Of a DNA stretch of 61,914 nt, positions 16,617 to 24,392 are shown in pieces. Every line of letters starts with the position of its first letter. Position 1 is the stretch's first letter. The notes beneath the pieces are model-generated. The model saw only the letters and a list, made by a program, of their open reading frames with translations, was not told where the DNA came from and did no database searches. The DNA is from Planctomycetota bacterium (GTDB taxonomy: Bacteria; Planctomycetota; Phycisphaerae; SM23-33): contig JAJRYB010000022.1 in the NCBI GenBank assembly GCA_024275995.1, forward strand, positions 1 through 61,914, given 5' to 3'. The position numbers and the translations under genes are program-made.

Positions 16617-16817
16617 GACATCTCCTCCGCGACGGCGACGGCTTCGCCAAAGCTCGACCTTCAGGTCCATCACGAACCCCCAGACAAGGAAGGCGAACCC
16701 TATTACGCCCAGCGCAATGGCGTACCATTCAAACCACGGTTTCATGTCGCCGATTTTGTACACCGCCAGCAGTATCGTGTGCGCGAGTATCAGAAGTGCC
16801 CCGGTCATCATTCGCAT
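16614..16817 (-). CDS. Small two-helix membrane protein
   Basis: 67 aa, starting at ATG 16817 behind a TAAGGAG SD. Two transmembrane helices are evident (GALLILAHTILLAVYKIG, then WYAIALGVIGFAFLVWGFVM), with a very basic cytoplasmic C terminus (LWRSRRRRGGDV). Family unknown. A good promoter lies 40 nt upstream. The TAG stop is the right end of foldback element copy 1. Removing the element and one TA would leave GTC TAA, so the original stop was probably TAA. Confidence 0.7.
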   Translation of the reverse strand: MRMMTGALLILAHTILLAVYKIGDMKPWFEWYAIALGVIGFAFLVWGFVMDLKVELWRSRRRRGGDV

Positions 16818-16856
16818 AAGTCGCTCCTTATCGGCGGTGGCAGGAAGTGAACCATC

Positions 16857-16885
16857 ATAATACCGCCCGCCGCTTATCGTCGCAA
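16857..16885 (-). promoter_or_regulatory. Sigma-70-type promoter for the small membrane protein
   Basis: Minus strand TTGCGA at 16885-16880, a 17-nt spacer and TATTAT at 16862-16857, about 40 nt upstream of ATG 16817. Confidence 0.55.
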
Positions 16886-16925
16886 CCCGGGGAATCCCCC
16901 AGGCAGTGCGGCGCGCGTTTCGATC

Positions 16926-16953
16926 TTGCAATATCAAGCCGGATCGATACCAT
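16926..16953 (+). promoter_or_regulatory. Possible gnd promoter
   Basis: TTGCAA at 16926-16931, a 16-nt spacer and TACCAT at 16948-16953. If used, the gnd mRNA would carry a leader of about 235 nt that contains foldback element copy 2. Confidence 0.4.
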
Positions 16954-17004
16954 TGCCTTTTTCGGACGGTTCTCTTTGAAACTACAAGACGCTGCCTGGG
17001 CTTT

Positions 17005-17168
17005 TAGAGCACCGAAAGTTTGAGATGTCGTATGGCTTCGTCGGTGAGGACAAGGTCGGCAAGGAACGAAAATGCAGGCATATCCTGACGATATGTCGAA
17101 TTTTCGTGACGCCGCCGACTGCAGCCGCAAACAGAAGACGTGCGGCAGATCAAACTTGAGTTGCTCTG
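17005..17168 (+). mobile_element. MITE-like foldback element, copy 2 (164 bp), in the gnd leader
   Basis: Most diverged of the three copies. The left end is TAGAGCACCGAAAGTTTGAG and the right end CAAACTTGAGTTGCTCTG. AAGTTTGA on the left is matched by TCAAACTT on the right, whereas copy 1 has AAGAATGA/TCAATCTT, so the two arms have changed together and pairing is kept. It ends 10 nt before the AAAGGAG ribosome binding site of gnd and 26 nt before its ATG. Confidence 0.7.
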
Positions 17169-17194
17169 GCCCCTCGTAAAAGGAGCTCGAAACA

Positions 17195-18658
17195 ATGCAG
17201 CAAGCTGCCGCGGACCTTGGCCTGATCGGCCTGGCTGTAATGGGACAAAACCTGGTCCTCAACATGAACGACAAGGGTTTCACCGTGGGCGTATTCAACC
17301 GCACGGTGAGCAAGGTGGACGATTTCCTCAACGGACCGGCAGCCGGTCGTGAAACGATCCTCGGCGCCCATAGCATCGAGGAATTCGTATCCCTGCTGAA
17401 ACGTCCGCGCCGCGTGATGCTGCTGGTAAAGGCGGGTTCGGCTGTGGACGCCTTCATCGAGAAGCTCCTGCCGCATCTTGAGGAAGGCGATATCATTATC
17501 GACGGTGGAAACAGCAACTTTCACGACACGATCCGCCGCTACGAATACGTCGAGAGCAAGGGCATGCTATATATCGGGACGGGTGTCTCCGGAGGCGAAG
17601 AAGGCGCGCGTCACGGGCCCAGCATAATGCCCGGTGGAAGCCCTGCCGCGTGGGAACACGTAAAACCGATCTTCCAGGCGGTCTCCGCGAAAGTGGATGA
17701 CGGCGAGCCTTGCTGCGACTGGGTGGGCGAGAACGGCGCGGGGCATTTCGTGAAGATGGTCCACAACGGTATCGAGTACGGCGATATGCAGCTTATCTGC
17801 GAAGCGTACCACCTGATGCAGACCATCGGAATGACCCCGGCTGAGATGTCCGAGGTATTCGCGCGTTGGAACCAAGGCGAGCTGGACAGCTACCTGATCG
17901 AGATCACGCGCGATATCCTCGCCAGGACGGACGACGAAACGGGCAAGGCGATGGTAGACGTGATCATGGACCGCGCCGGGCAGAAGGGGACCGGAAAGTG
18001 GACCGTGATAACCGCCTGTCAGCTCGGCATGCCGGTTACGCTGATCGGCGAGGCGGTCTTCGCGCGGTGCCTCTCGGCTATCAAGGAAGAGCGAGTCGCG
18101 GCGGCGCAGGTTCTTCGTGGCCCGAAACGCGCGTTCAAGGGCGACCGGGAAAAGTTCGTCGAGGATATCCGGCAGGCGCTCTACGCCAGCAAGATATGCT
18201 CGTACGCCCAGGGCTTCCAGATGATGCGCGCGGCGGCTGCGGAATACGACTGGAACCTGAACTTCGGAGGGATCGCACTTATGTGGCGAGGAGGGTGCAT
18301 TATCCGCAGCCAGTTCCTCGGTAAAATCAAGGACGCCTTCAGCCGAAAGAGGAAGAAAGTGGTGAACCTGCTGCTGGTGCCCTACTTCAAATCCGCCGTA
18401 CGCAAGGCGCAAGGCTCCTGGCGGCGCGTTATCACCCAGGCGGTCAAGCTGGGCGTTCCGGTTCCGGCCTTCTCCACGGCGCTTGCGTACTACGACGGGT
18501 ATCGCAACGCACGCCTGCCGCAGAATCTGCTCCAGGCGCAACGGGATTATTTCGGCGCGCATACCTACGAGCGCGTGGACAAACCCGTCGGCGAATTCTT
18601 CCACACCAACTGGACCGGTTCCGGCGGCGATACCACGGCAAGCACCTACACGGCGTAA
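17195..18658 (+). CDS. gnd: 6-phosphogluconate dehydrogenase, decarboxylating
   Basis: Oxidises 6-phosphogluconate to ribulose-5-phosphate and CO2 with NADP+, in the oxidative pentose phosphate pathway. 487 aa, the long dimeric form. Motifs: nucleotide-binding [12 protein letters not shown] at residues 9-20, NRTVSK at the adenosine phosphate end, substrate site [19 protein letters not shown], and the catalytic Lys in [17 protein letters not shown]. The family C-terminal tail ([10 protein letters not shown]) is intact. An AAAGGAG SD sits 11 nt before ATG 17195. uxaE follows 13 nt after the stop, so gnd is probably co-expressed with hexuronate catabolism. Confidence 0.97.
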   Translation: MQQAAADLGLIGLAVMGQNLVLNMNDKGFTVGVFNRTVSKVDDFLNGPAAGRETILGAHSIEEFVSLLKRPRRVMLLVKAGSAVDAFIEKLLPHLEEGDIIIDGGNSNFHDTIRRYEYVESKGMLYIGTGVSGGEEGARHGPSIMPGGSPAAWEHVKPIFQAVSAKVDDGEPCCDWVGENGAGHFVKMVHNGIEYGDMQLICEAYHLMQTIGMTPAEMSEVFARWNQGELDSYLIEITRDILARTDDETGKAMVDVIMDRAGQKGTGKWTVITACQLGMPVTLIGEAVFARCLSAIKEERVAAAQVLRGPKRAFKGDREKFVEDIRQALYASKICSYAQGFQMMRAAAAEYDWNLNFGGIALMWRGGCIIRSQFLGKIKDAFSRKRKKVVNLLLVPYFKSAVRKAQGSWRRVITQAVKLGVPVPAFSTALAYYDGYRNARLPQNLLQAQRDYFGAHTYERVDKPVGEFFHTNWTGSGGDTTASTYTA

Positions 18659-18671
18659 CGATTGCGGATTG

Positions 18672-20159
18672 ATGAAAAACATTATCGAGAAACTGAAACA
18701 GGCGATCGCCCTGGACGTGTATGAACCGAGCGTTCACCGCGTCGGGGAGGTTACGTATTTCCTGGCGCGTCACGGACACCAGAAGGTCGTAGGCGCAATC
18801 GGCGACGACGAGATATCGGGCCGGCGCACAGGAAGCGTGGACGGACTGGCCGTAACCCTCGGCGAGTGCAACCACGAAAACGCACACACGATCCGTAACG
18901 AGCTGCCGTGGACGCGACCACGCTGCATCGGGCTGGCGACCAGCGCGGGCCTGGGCGACAGGCTGGGACTGGCGACGCCGGGACACGTCCGCGCGATACG
19001 AACCTGCGGAGCGGGCGTAACGCCGATTTTCGCCCAGCAGTCCATACGCGAGATGACACGCACGCAGCGCACGGCCCGGCAGGTAATAGACGCCGCTACC
19101 TGGGGAGTGCTCCAGGAAGGTTTTGGTAGTGACGGTGAAGTGTTCGGCTCCGATGCGGACCACCTCCAGCAGCCGGGCGATATCGACGTGACCGTCGCGG
19201 CTGGGTTCACGATGTTCACTATCGACCCCGGACTGCACGTGGAAAACCAGGCCGACGAGATGCACACCGACATGCTGGCGGACTACTTCGCCAAGCTGGA
19301 CTTCGAAGGCCTGGAAATATCCGAAGCGGACCTGACGAGCGCATACGTCGGAAAGACTTTCTCACTGGCCGGGGGAGGAGAAATCTCTTTCGACGAGATA
19401 TCGTTCCTCAGGGCGGCCGCTAAATATGGAAACGCCGTCGCGCACACAGCGAGCATGCACCGCCATCTCGCCGGAGTCGCCAGGGACGATTTCGAGTTGG
19501 AGGTTTCCGTCGACGAGACGGAGAGTCCGACAAGTCCGGCTGAGCACTATTTCTTCGCCTCCGAGCTGAAACGGCTGGGCGTGCAGTGGGTCTCGATGGC
19601 GCCGCGGCTGGTCGGACGAATGGAAAAAGGCGTGGACTACATCGGCGATCCGGAAAAGTTCCGATCGAGCTTCGCCGCTCACGCAGCCGTCATGAGAACG
19701 CTCGGCCCTTACAAAATTTCGATCCACTCCGGAAGCGACAAGTTCAGCATCTATCCCGTAATCGCGGAACTGACCGACGGGCTGGTTCACCTCAAGACGG
19801 CAGGGACCAGCTACCTGGAGGCGATCCGCGCGATAGCGTCGATAGACCCCGACCTGTTCCGGGAAATATACGACTTCGCCCGCGAGCACTACGATCAGGA
19901 CAAGGCCACCTACCACGTCTCGGCGGACATGGACAAGGTTCCCCCGGCAGGCGATTTCACCAACGACGATCTTGCCGCCCGCATCGACGATTTCGATACC
20001 CGCCAGGCGATGCACTGCACGTTCGGGTCCGTCCTTACCGCCGACGGCGGCGATCTGTTCCGCAAGCGAATCTACGAAGCGCTCGAGCGCGACGAAGATG
20101 TCTACTACGCCGCACTGGAAAAACACCTGGGCCGGCACGTGCAGCCGTTCGCGAGGTAA
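18672..20159 (+). CDS. uxaE: D-tagaturonate epimerase (UxaE family)
   Basis: 495 aa. Matches the tagaturonate epimerase family, which converts D-tagaturonate to D-fructuronate and so feeds galacturonate into the fructuronate-mannonate-KDG route. Recognisable parts: the N-terminal PSVHRVGEVTYFLARHG, the metal-site-like segments TIDPGLHVENQADEM and YKISIHSGSDKFSIYP, and the C-terminal HCTFGSVL. The ATG at 18672 is preferred because the frame upstream overlaps gnd by 175 nt. The uxuB-type SDR follows, the expected next step. Assignment rests on family resemblance plus context. Confidence 0.85.
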   Translation: MKNIIEKLKQAIALDVYEPSVHRVGEVTYFLARHGHQKVVGAIGDDEISGRRTGSVDGLAVTLGECNHENAHTIRNELPWTRPRCIGLATSAGLGDRLGLATPGHVRAIRTCGAGVTPIFAQQSIREMTRTQRTARQVIDAATWGVLQEGFGSDGEVFGSDADHLQQPGDIDVTVAAGFTMFTIDPGLHVENQADEMHTDMLADYFAKLDFEGLEISEADLTSAYVGKTFSLAGGGEISFDEISFLRAAAKYGNAVAHTASMHRHLAGVARDDFELEVSVDETESPTSPAEHYFFASELKRLGVQWVSMAPRLVGRMEKGVDYIGDPEKFRSSFAAHAAVMRTLGPYKISIHSGSDKFSIYPVIAELTDGLVHLKTAGTSYLEAIRAIASIDPDLFREIYDFAREHYDQDKATYHVSADMDKVPPAGDFTNDDLAARIDDFDTRQAMHCTFGSVLTADGGDLFRKRIYEALERDEDVYYAALEKHLGRHVQPFAR

Positions 20160-20172
20160 AACAACGTAGCAA

Positions 20173-20260
20173 GTCCCAAAGGGACGTAATAAGACAGCCC
20201 AAGAAAGCGAAGCCCTGGGAAAAAGGCCGAAAAATATCACAAGCCCTGTAAGGGCGAAAT
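20173..20260. repeat. REP-like palindromic repeat cluster
   Basis: Non-coding gap between uxaE and uxuB holding two exact small hairpins, GTCCC-AAA-GGGAC (20173-20185) and GCCCT-gta-AGGGC (20243-20255), plus a degenerate CCCAAG...CCCTGGG arm between them. The GTCCCAAAGGGACG / AGCCCTGnAAGGGCG motif resembles REP-type repeats seen dispersed in many environmental bacterial genomes. Only one copy is in the window. It could stabilise the uxaE 3' end. Confidence 0.55.
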
Positions 20261-20304
20261 AGCAAAACCAACACCGATAAAAAACAAGGCCCGGAGAAAA
20301 ATCG

Positions 20305-21126
20305 ATGAGCGATAAACTGTTCGACGTATCCGGCAAGTGCATCGCAATTACCGGCGGCGCCGGCGTACTCGGCGGAGAGATGGCAAGGCAACTCGCAGCC
20401 CGCGGGGCGAAAGTGTGCGTCGTGGATTACGACGCCCTCCGCGCCGAGAAGGTCTGCAAGGAAATCGAGAAGGCGGGCGGGTTCGCGATTCCTGTCCAGT
20501 GCGACGTGCTCGAAAAGGACCTCATCCAGGAAGCTTTCGCCTGCGCCGTCGGGAGCATGGGACAAATCGACGTGTTGATAAACGCAGCCGGGGGAAACAG
20601 GAAGGAAGCCACCTGCGTGCCGCCCGAGAGCCTGTTCTTCGACCTGCCGGCCGAGGCGATACAGTGGGTGATGAACCTGAACTGCCTGGGCACCATCCTT
20701 CCCTCGCAGGTCTTCGGACGTCACATGGCCGAGCGAGGCGAGGGCGTTATCATCAACGTTTCGTCGATGAACGCATTCCGCCCGTTGACGCGGATCGCGG
20801 CGTATTCTGCCGCCAAGGCCGCCGTGAGCAACTTCACGCAATGGCTGAGCACGTACATGTGCCAGAACCACTCGACGAACATCCGCGTGAACGCGATAGC
20901 GCCGGGGTTTTTCCTGACCGACCAGAACCGCTTCCTGCTGACCAACGAAGATGGAACTCCGACCGCACGGGGAAAGCAGATTATCGACCACACGCCGATG
21001 GGACGATACGGATCGCCCGAAGAACTCATCGGCACGCTCGTCTGGCTGATATCGGACGCCTCGAAATTCGTCACCGGTATCGTCGTCCCCGTCGACGGCG
21101 GATTCAGCGCGTATTCCGGCGTATAG
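20305..21126 (+). CDS. uxuB: D-mannonate oxidoreductase, SDR type
   Basis: Reduces D-fructuronate to D-mannonate with NAD(P)H. 273-aa classical SDR: glycine motif TGGAGVLGGEM (residues 16-26), NAAGGNRKE, catalytic Ser in IINVSSMNAF, and YSAAKAAV giving the YxxxK. The end, TPMGRYGSPEELIGTL and VPVDGGFSAYSGV, is characteristic of the SDR-family mannonate oxidoreductases (B. subtilis YjmF type), not the long-chain UxuB of E. coli. It sits directly downstream of uxaE, which makes its substrate. No uxuA, uxaC or kdgK is in the window. Confidence 0.85.
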   Translation: MSDKLFDVSGKCIAITGGAGVLGGEMARQLAARGAKVCVVDYDALRAEKVCKEIEKAGGFAIPVQCDVLEKDLIQEAFACAVGSMGQIDVLINAAGGNRKEATCVPPESLFFDLPAEAIQWVMNLNCLGTILPSQVFGRHMAERGEGVIINVSSMNAFRPLTRIAAYSAAKAAVSNFTQWLSTYMCQNHSTNIRVNAIAPGFFLTDQNRFLLTNEDGTPTARGKQIIDHTPMGRYGSPEELIGTLVWLISDASKFVTGIVVPVDGGFSAYSGV

Positions 21127-21152
21127 TAATTGTCAATCAAAGGAGTTTTCGC

Positions 21153-22040
21153 GTGGCAGATCATATTGAGCAGTTGAAGGCTTTTCCCAAGTCGAAGGAT
21201 TTCTTCATCGGGATAGATTCGGACGGGTGCGCGTTCGATACGATGGAAGTGAAGCACAAGGCATGTTTCTACCCCATGACGGTGCAGCACTGGAACCTCG
21301 CCGGCATCGCGAAATACGTCCGCGACGTGTGGGACTTCGTGAACCTTTACGGCCAGAACCGCGGCTGCAACCGCTTCCTGGCGCTGCTTGCGACGTTCGA
21401 TTACCTGGACAACTGGCAGGAAGTCGGCGAGTGCGGATACACCGGCCCGGACGTCTCGTCGCTTCGCGAGTGGACCCGGGAGGAAACCAAGCTCGGTAAC
21501 CCCGCCCTGGAGGCGAAGGTCGCCGAAAGCGGCGATGAAGTCCTGGCGCAGACGCTCAGATGGTCCACAGCCATCAACGAACAGGTAGCCAACATCGTCC
21601 ACGACGTGCCGCCTTACCCGCACGTCCGCGAAAGCCTGGAGAAAATCAGGGACGCCGCCGACGTGATGGTCGTCTCCGCGACGCCCAACGAGGCGCTCCG
21701 GAGAGAATGGGAGGAGCACGATATTGCACAATACGCGCAGATGATCTGCGGGCAGGAGATGGGCAAAAAGGCGGAGCACCTGGAGCACGCCGCCGCGGGC
21801 AGATACGACGCCGAGAAGATACTGATGATCGGCGACGCGCCGGGCGACATGAAGGCGGCCAAGGCAAATAGCGCCCTGTTCTACCCGATCAATCCGGGCG
21901 ACGAAGCGGCTTCGTGGAAGCGGTTCCACGACGAGGCGGTGGACAAGTTCTTCGCAGGCCGGTACGCAGGCGAATATGAACAAAAACTTATCGACGAATT
22001 CCTCGCCCACCTGCCCGAAATCCCGCCGTGGAAAAAGTAG
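21153..22040 (+). CDS. HAD-superfamily hydrolase
   Basis: 295 aa, GTG start at 21153 fixed by an AAAGGAG SD. HAD motifs: I in FIGIDSDGCAFDT (DxD nucleophile/acid pair), II in VVSATPNEALRREW, a conserved Lys in GKKAEHL, and IV in ILMIGDAPGDMKAAKAN. A large alpha-helical cap between motifs I and II suggests a small-molecule phosphatase of the C1 cap type. It follows uxuB by 26 nt, so it is likely in the same operon and may remove phosphate from a sugar or sugar acid. The substrate is not evident. Confidence 0.85.
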   Translation: MADHIEQLKAFPKSKDFFIGIDSDGCAFDTMEVKHKACFYPMTVQHWNLAGIAKYVRDVWDFVNLYGQNRGCNRFLALLATFDYLDNWQEVGECGYTGPDVSSLREWTREETKLGNPALEAKVAESGDEVLAQTLRWSTAINEQVANIVHDVPPYPHVRESLEKIRDAADVMVVSATPNEALRREWEEHDIAQYAQMICGQEMGKKAEHLEHAAAGRYDAEKILMIGDAPGDMKAAKANSALFYPINPGDEAASWKRFHDEAVDKFFAGRYAGEYEQKLIDEFLAHLPEIPPWKK

Positions 22041-22139
22041 ACGACAGGCCGATGTTACGATTCGCGGGCCGTCGCCTCCGGTCGTTCGTCGAGGGCATGG
22101 CACGTCAGGCAACGGTAATTGCGAATAATGAGGTAAAAC

Positions 22140-23120
22140 ATGAGCACAACAGTCCGCTGGGGCATCATTGGCGCTGGAAACATCGCCCGGAAGTTCGCTG
22201 CCGGGATCAGGCACGCCGTGGGCGCGGAGCTTCTGGGCGTCGGGTCGCGCGCGCGGGAAAAGGCTGAAGCGTTCGGCGAGGAGCTGTCCATTCCCCGCCG
22301 GTACGGCAGTTACGAGGACCTCGCAGCCGACGGGGACGTGGACGCCGTTTACGTCGCGACGCCCCATCCGATGCACAAGGCCTGCGCCGTCCTCTGCCTC
22401 TCGGCCGGCAAGGCGGTCCTGTGCGAAAAGCCGCTCACGACAAACGCCGCCGAGGCGCGAGAGGTCGTTGACGCGGCCCGTCGTGCCGGCGTGTTCTGCA
22501 TGGAGGGGATGTGGACGCGCTTCCTCCCTGCGATCGTGAGAATGCGCGAGCTTCTCGCCGAGGGTGCCGTCGGGGAGGTGCGGATGATAACGGCCGACTT
22601 CGGCTTCCACACGGAATGGAATCCCGAGGGGCGGTTGTTGAATCCTCATTTGGCCGGTGGAGGTCTGCTGGACGTCGGCGTCTACCCCATCTCGCTCGCG
22701 TCCATGCTGTTCGGGACGCCGAGGCGGGTGACGGGCCTGGCCCATCTGGGCGCGACGGGCGTAGACGAACAGGCGGGCATCATCCTTGCGTACGACGGTG
22801 GGCGGATCGCCGTCATCGCCACGGCCATTCGCACCACGACGCCGCAGGATGCCTGGATTCTCGGAACCGAGGGGCGCATCCGTCTCCACGCCCCCTGGTG
22901 GAGCAGCACGAAGATAACGCTCCATCGTCGTGGCGAGGAAGAGAAGATCGAGCTGCCCCTGGTCGGTAACGGCTACAACTACGAGGTCGAAGAGGTCGGC
23001 CGATGCCTCGCCGAGGGCCTCATCGAAAGCCCGACCATGCCACTTGACGAGAGTATCTCGATCATGGAGACAACGGACCGGCTTCGGGCCCAGTGGGGCC
23101 TGAAATATCCCATGGAGTAA
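22140..23120 (+). CDS. Gfo/Idh/MocA-family oxidoreductase
   Basis: 326 aa. NAD(P)-binding Rossmann domain with WGIIGAGNIARKFAAG at the N terminus, the family hallmark EKP motif in VLCEKPLTTNAAEA, and the C-terminal beta-sheet domain with GGGLLDVGVYPISLA (the D and Y of the family's DxxxH-like site appear as D-V-G-V-Y). Resembles the dimeric dihydrodiol / D-xylose dehydrogenase subgroup. SD AATGAGG before ATG 22140. Together with the following aldo/keto reductase it probably oxidises and reduces sugar carbonyls in this island. Confidence 0.9.
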   Translation: MSTTVRWGIIGAGNIARKFAAGIRHAVGAELLGVGSRAREKAEAFGEELSIPRRYGSYEDLAADGDVDAVYVATPHPMHKACAVLCLSAGKAVLCEKPLTTNAAEAREVVDAARRAGVFCMEGMWTRFLPAIVRMRELLAEGAVGEVRMITADFGFHTEWNPEGRLLNPHLAGGGLLDVGVYPISLASMLFGTPRRVTGLAHLGATGVDEQAGIILAYDGGRIAVIATAIRTTTPQDAWILGTEGRIRLHAPWWSSTKITLHRRGEEEKIELPLVGNGYNYEVEEVGRCLAEGLIESPTMPLDESISIMETTDRLRAQWGLKYPME

Positions 23121-23151
23121 TGGACACAAACCGCCGCTCAAGGAGAATGAC

Positions 23152-24123
23152 ATGCAGTACGGAACCATTCCGGACGTTGACAAGCGCGTTTCCCGCGTAG
23201 CCCAGGGGCTGATAATGCTCGAAGAGGATGACCTCGAAGGGGGTATCGCCCTGCTCGATGCGGTCTATGCCACCGGCATCAACGCGTTCGACTCAGCAAA
23301 CAGATACAGCGGTGGGCAGTGCGACCGCGTGTTCGGAAAGTGGGTTCGAAGCCGAGGCCTTCGGGACAAGATCGTCCTGATGGACAAGTGCTGCCACCAC
23401 AACCAGGACCGCAAGCGCGTCACGACGTTCGACATCTCCGCCGATCTGCACGACTGCCTCGCCCGGCTGGAATTCGATTACATCGATATCTTCAGCTTTC
23501 ACCGCGACGATCCGAGCGCTCCGGTCGGACCGCTTGTCGAACGGATGAACGAGCATATCGCCGAAGGCAAGATCCGCGCCTACGGGGCATCGAACTGGAC
23601 CCACGAACGTATCCGGGAGGCGAACGAGTACGCCGAGGCCCGCGGGTTGAAGGGCCTGGTCGTCTCGAGTCCGCAGTATTCCCTCGCCGAGTGCGTTGAA
23701 GACCCATGGGGCGGCGGCAGCGTGACGATCACCGGCGAGGCCAACATCCCGGCCAGGCAATGGTACCAGGCGAACCAGATGGCCCTGCTTCCCTGGTCGA
23801 GCCTGTGCGGCGGATTCTTCTCCGGGCGTTTTCGGCGAGACAACCTTCAGGAATTTACCGACGATGCGGACACGCGCTGCGTTCGCTGCTATTGCACCGA
23901 GGATAACTTCCGACGCCTCGATCGTACCGAAAAGCTGGCCGCCGAGAAGGGCCTCACGCTCGCCCAGATCGCCTTGGCGTACGTGATCCACGGGCCGTTG
24001 AACTGCTTCCCGCTCATGGCTGCCTGGACGGCTGAGCAGGCGGTGGAGAATGCCAAGGCGGCTGACGTCGAACTGACATCCGACGAAATCGCATGGCTCG
24101 ATCTGCAACGCGACGCGCGATAG
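23152..24123 (+). CDS. Aldo/keto reductase
   Basis: 323 aa TIM-barrel NAD(P)H-dependent oxidoreductase. The AKR tetrad is visible: Asp in NAFDSAN, Tyr in RYSGGQ, Lys in LMDKCC and His in IFSFHRDD. The cofactor end contains PWSSLCGGFFSGRF and the late LTLAQIALAYV helix. It begins 31 nt after the Gfo/Idh/MocA gene behind AAGGAG. Its TAG stop (24121-24123) is the first three bases of foldback element copy 3, the second case in this window where the element supplies a stop codon. Confidence 0.92.
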   Translation: MQYGTIPDVDKRVSRVAQGLIMLEEDDLEGGIALLDAVYATGINAFDSANRYSGGQCDRVFGKWVRSRGLRDKIVLMDKCCHHNQDRKRVTTFDISADLHDCLARLEFDYIDIFSFHRDDPSAPVGPLVERMNEHIAEGKIRAYGASNWTHERIREANEYAEARGLKGLVVSSPQYSLAECVEDPWGGGSVTITGEANIPARQWYQANQMALLPWSSLCGGFFSGRFRRDNLQEFTDDADTRCVRCYCTEDNFRRLDRTEKLAAEKGLTLAQIALAYVIHGPLNCFPLMAAWTAEQAVENAKAADVELTSDEIAWLDLQRDAR

Positions 24124-24284
24124 AGCAACGAAAGAATGAGATGCCGTATGGTTTCGTCGGTGAGGACAAGACCGGCGAGAAAGGAAAATAAGGCATATTC
24201 GCCAATATCCCGAATTTTGCCTGACCACGCCAGACGACGCCGCAAACTTCAAAACATGCTGCTGGCCAATCTTGAATTGCCCTG
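24121..24284 (+). mobile_element. MITE-like foldback element, copy 3 (164 bp)
   Basis: Its left 95 bases are nearly identical to copy 1 (TAGAGCAACGAAAGAATGAG), the right arm is more diverged, and the right tip has changed from TTGCTCTA to TTGCCCTG. It starts on the TAG stop of the aldo/keto reductase. Same orientation as copies 1 and 2. No coding capacity for a transposase. Confidence 0.72.
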
Positions 24285-24326
24285 GACGACCGTAACGGCC
24301 GCCGGAATGCGTCGGGGAAAAATCGA

Positions 24327-24357
24327 CGCCCGCGGGAAGCTTCCCGTGGGCGTTTCT
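24327..24357 (+). terminator. Rho-independent terminator
   Basis: A 12-bp stem, CGCCCGCGGGAA / TTCCCGTGGGCG (one mismatch, GC loop), followed by TTTCTT. It closes the plus-strand sugar operon; the stem may also serve the convergent URO-D gene ending at 24393, but no T-run is present in that direction. Confidence 0.75.
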
Positions 24358-24392
24358 TCCAAAAGCACCGCTCGCTCGCGGTTCGCAAAGCA

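Noticed and set aside
20721-23183. 820-codon open frame on the minus strand across uxuB, HAD and Gfo/Idh genes
   Set aside because: It covers three plus-strand genes with clear motifs; the long frame is a GC-rich antisense shadow.
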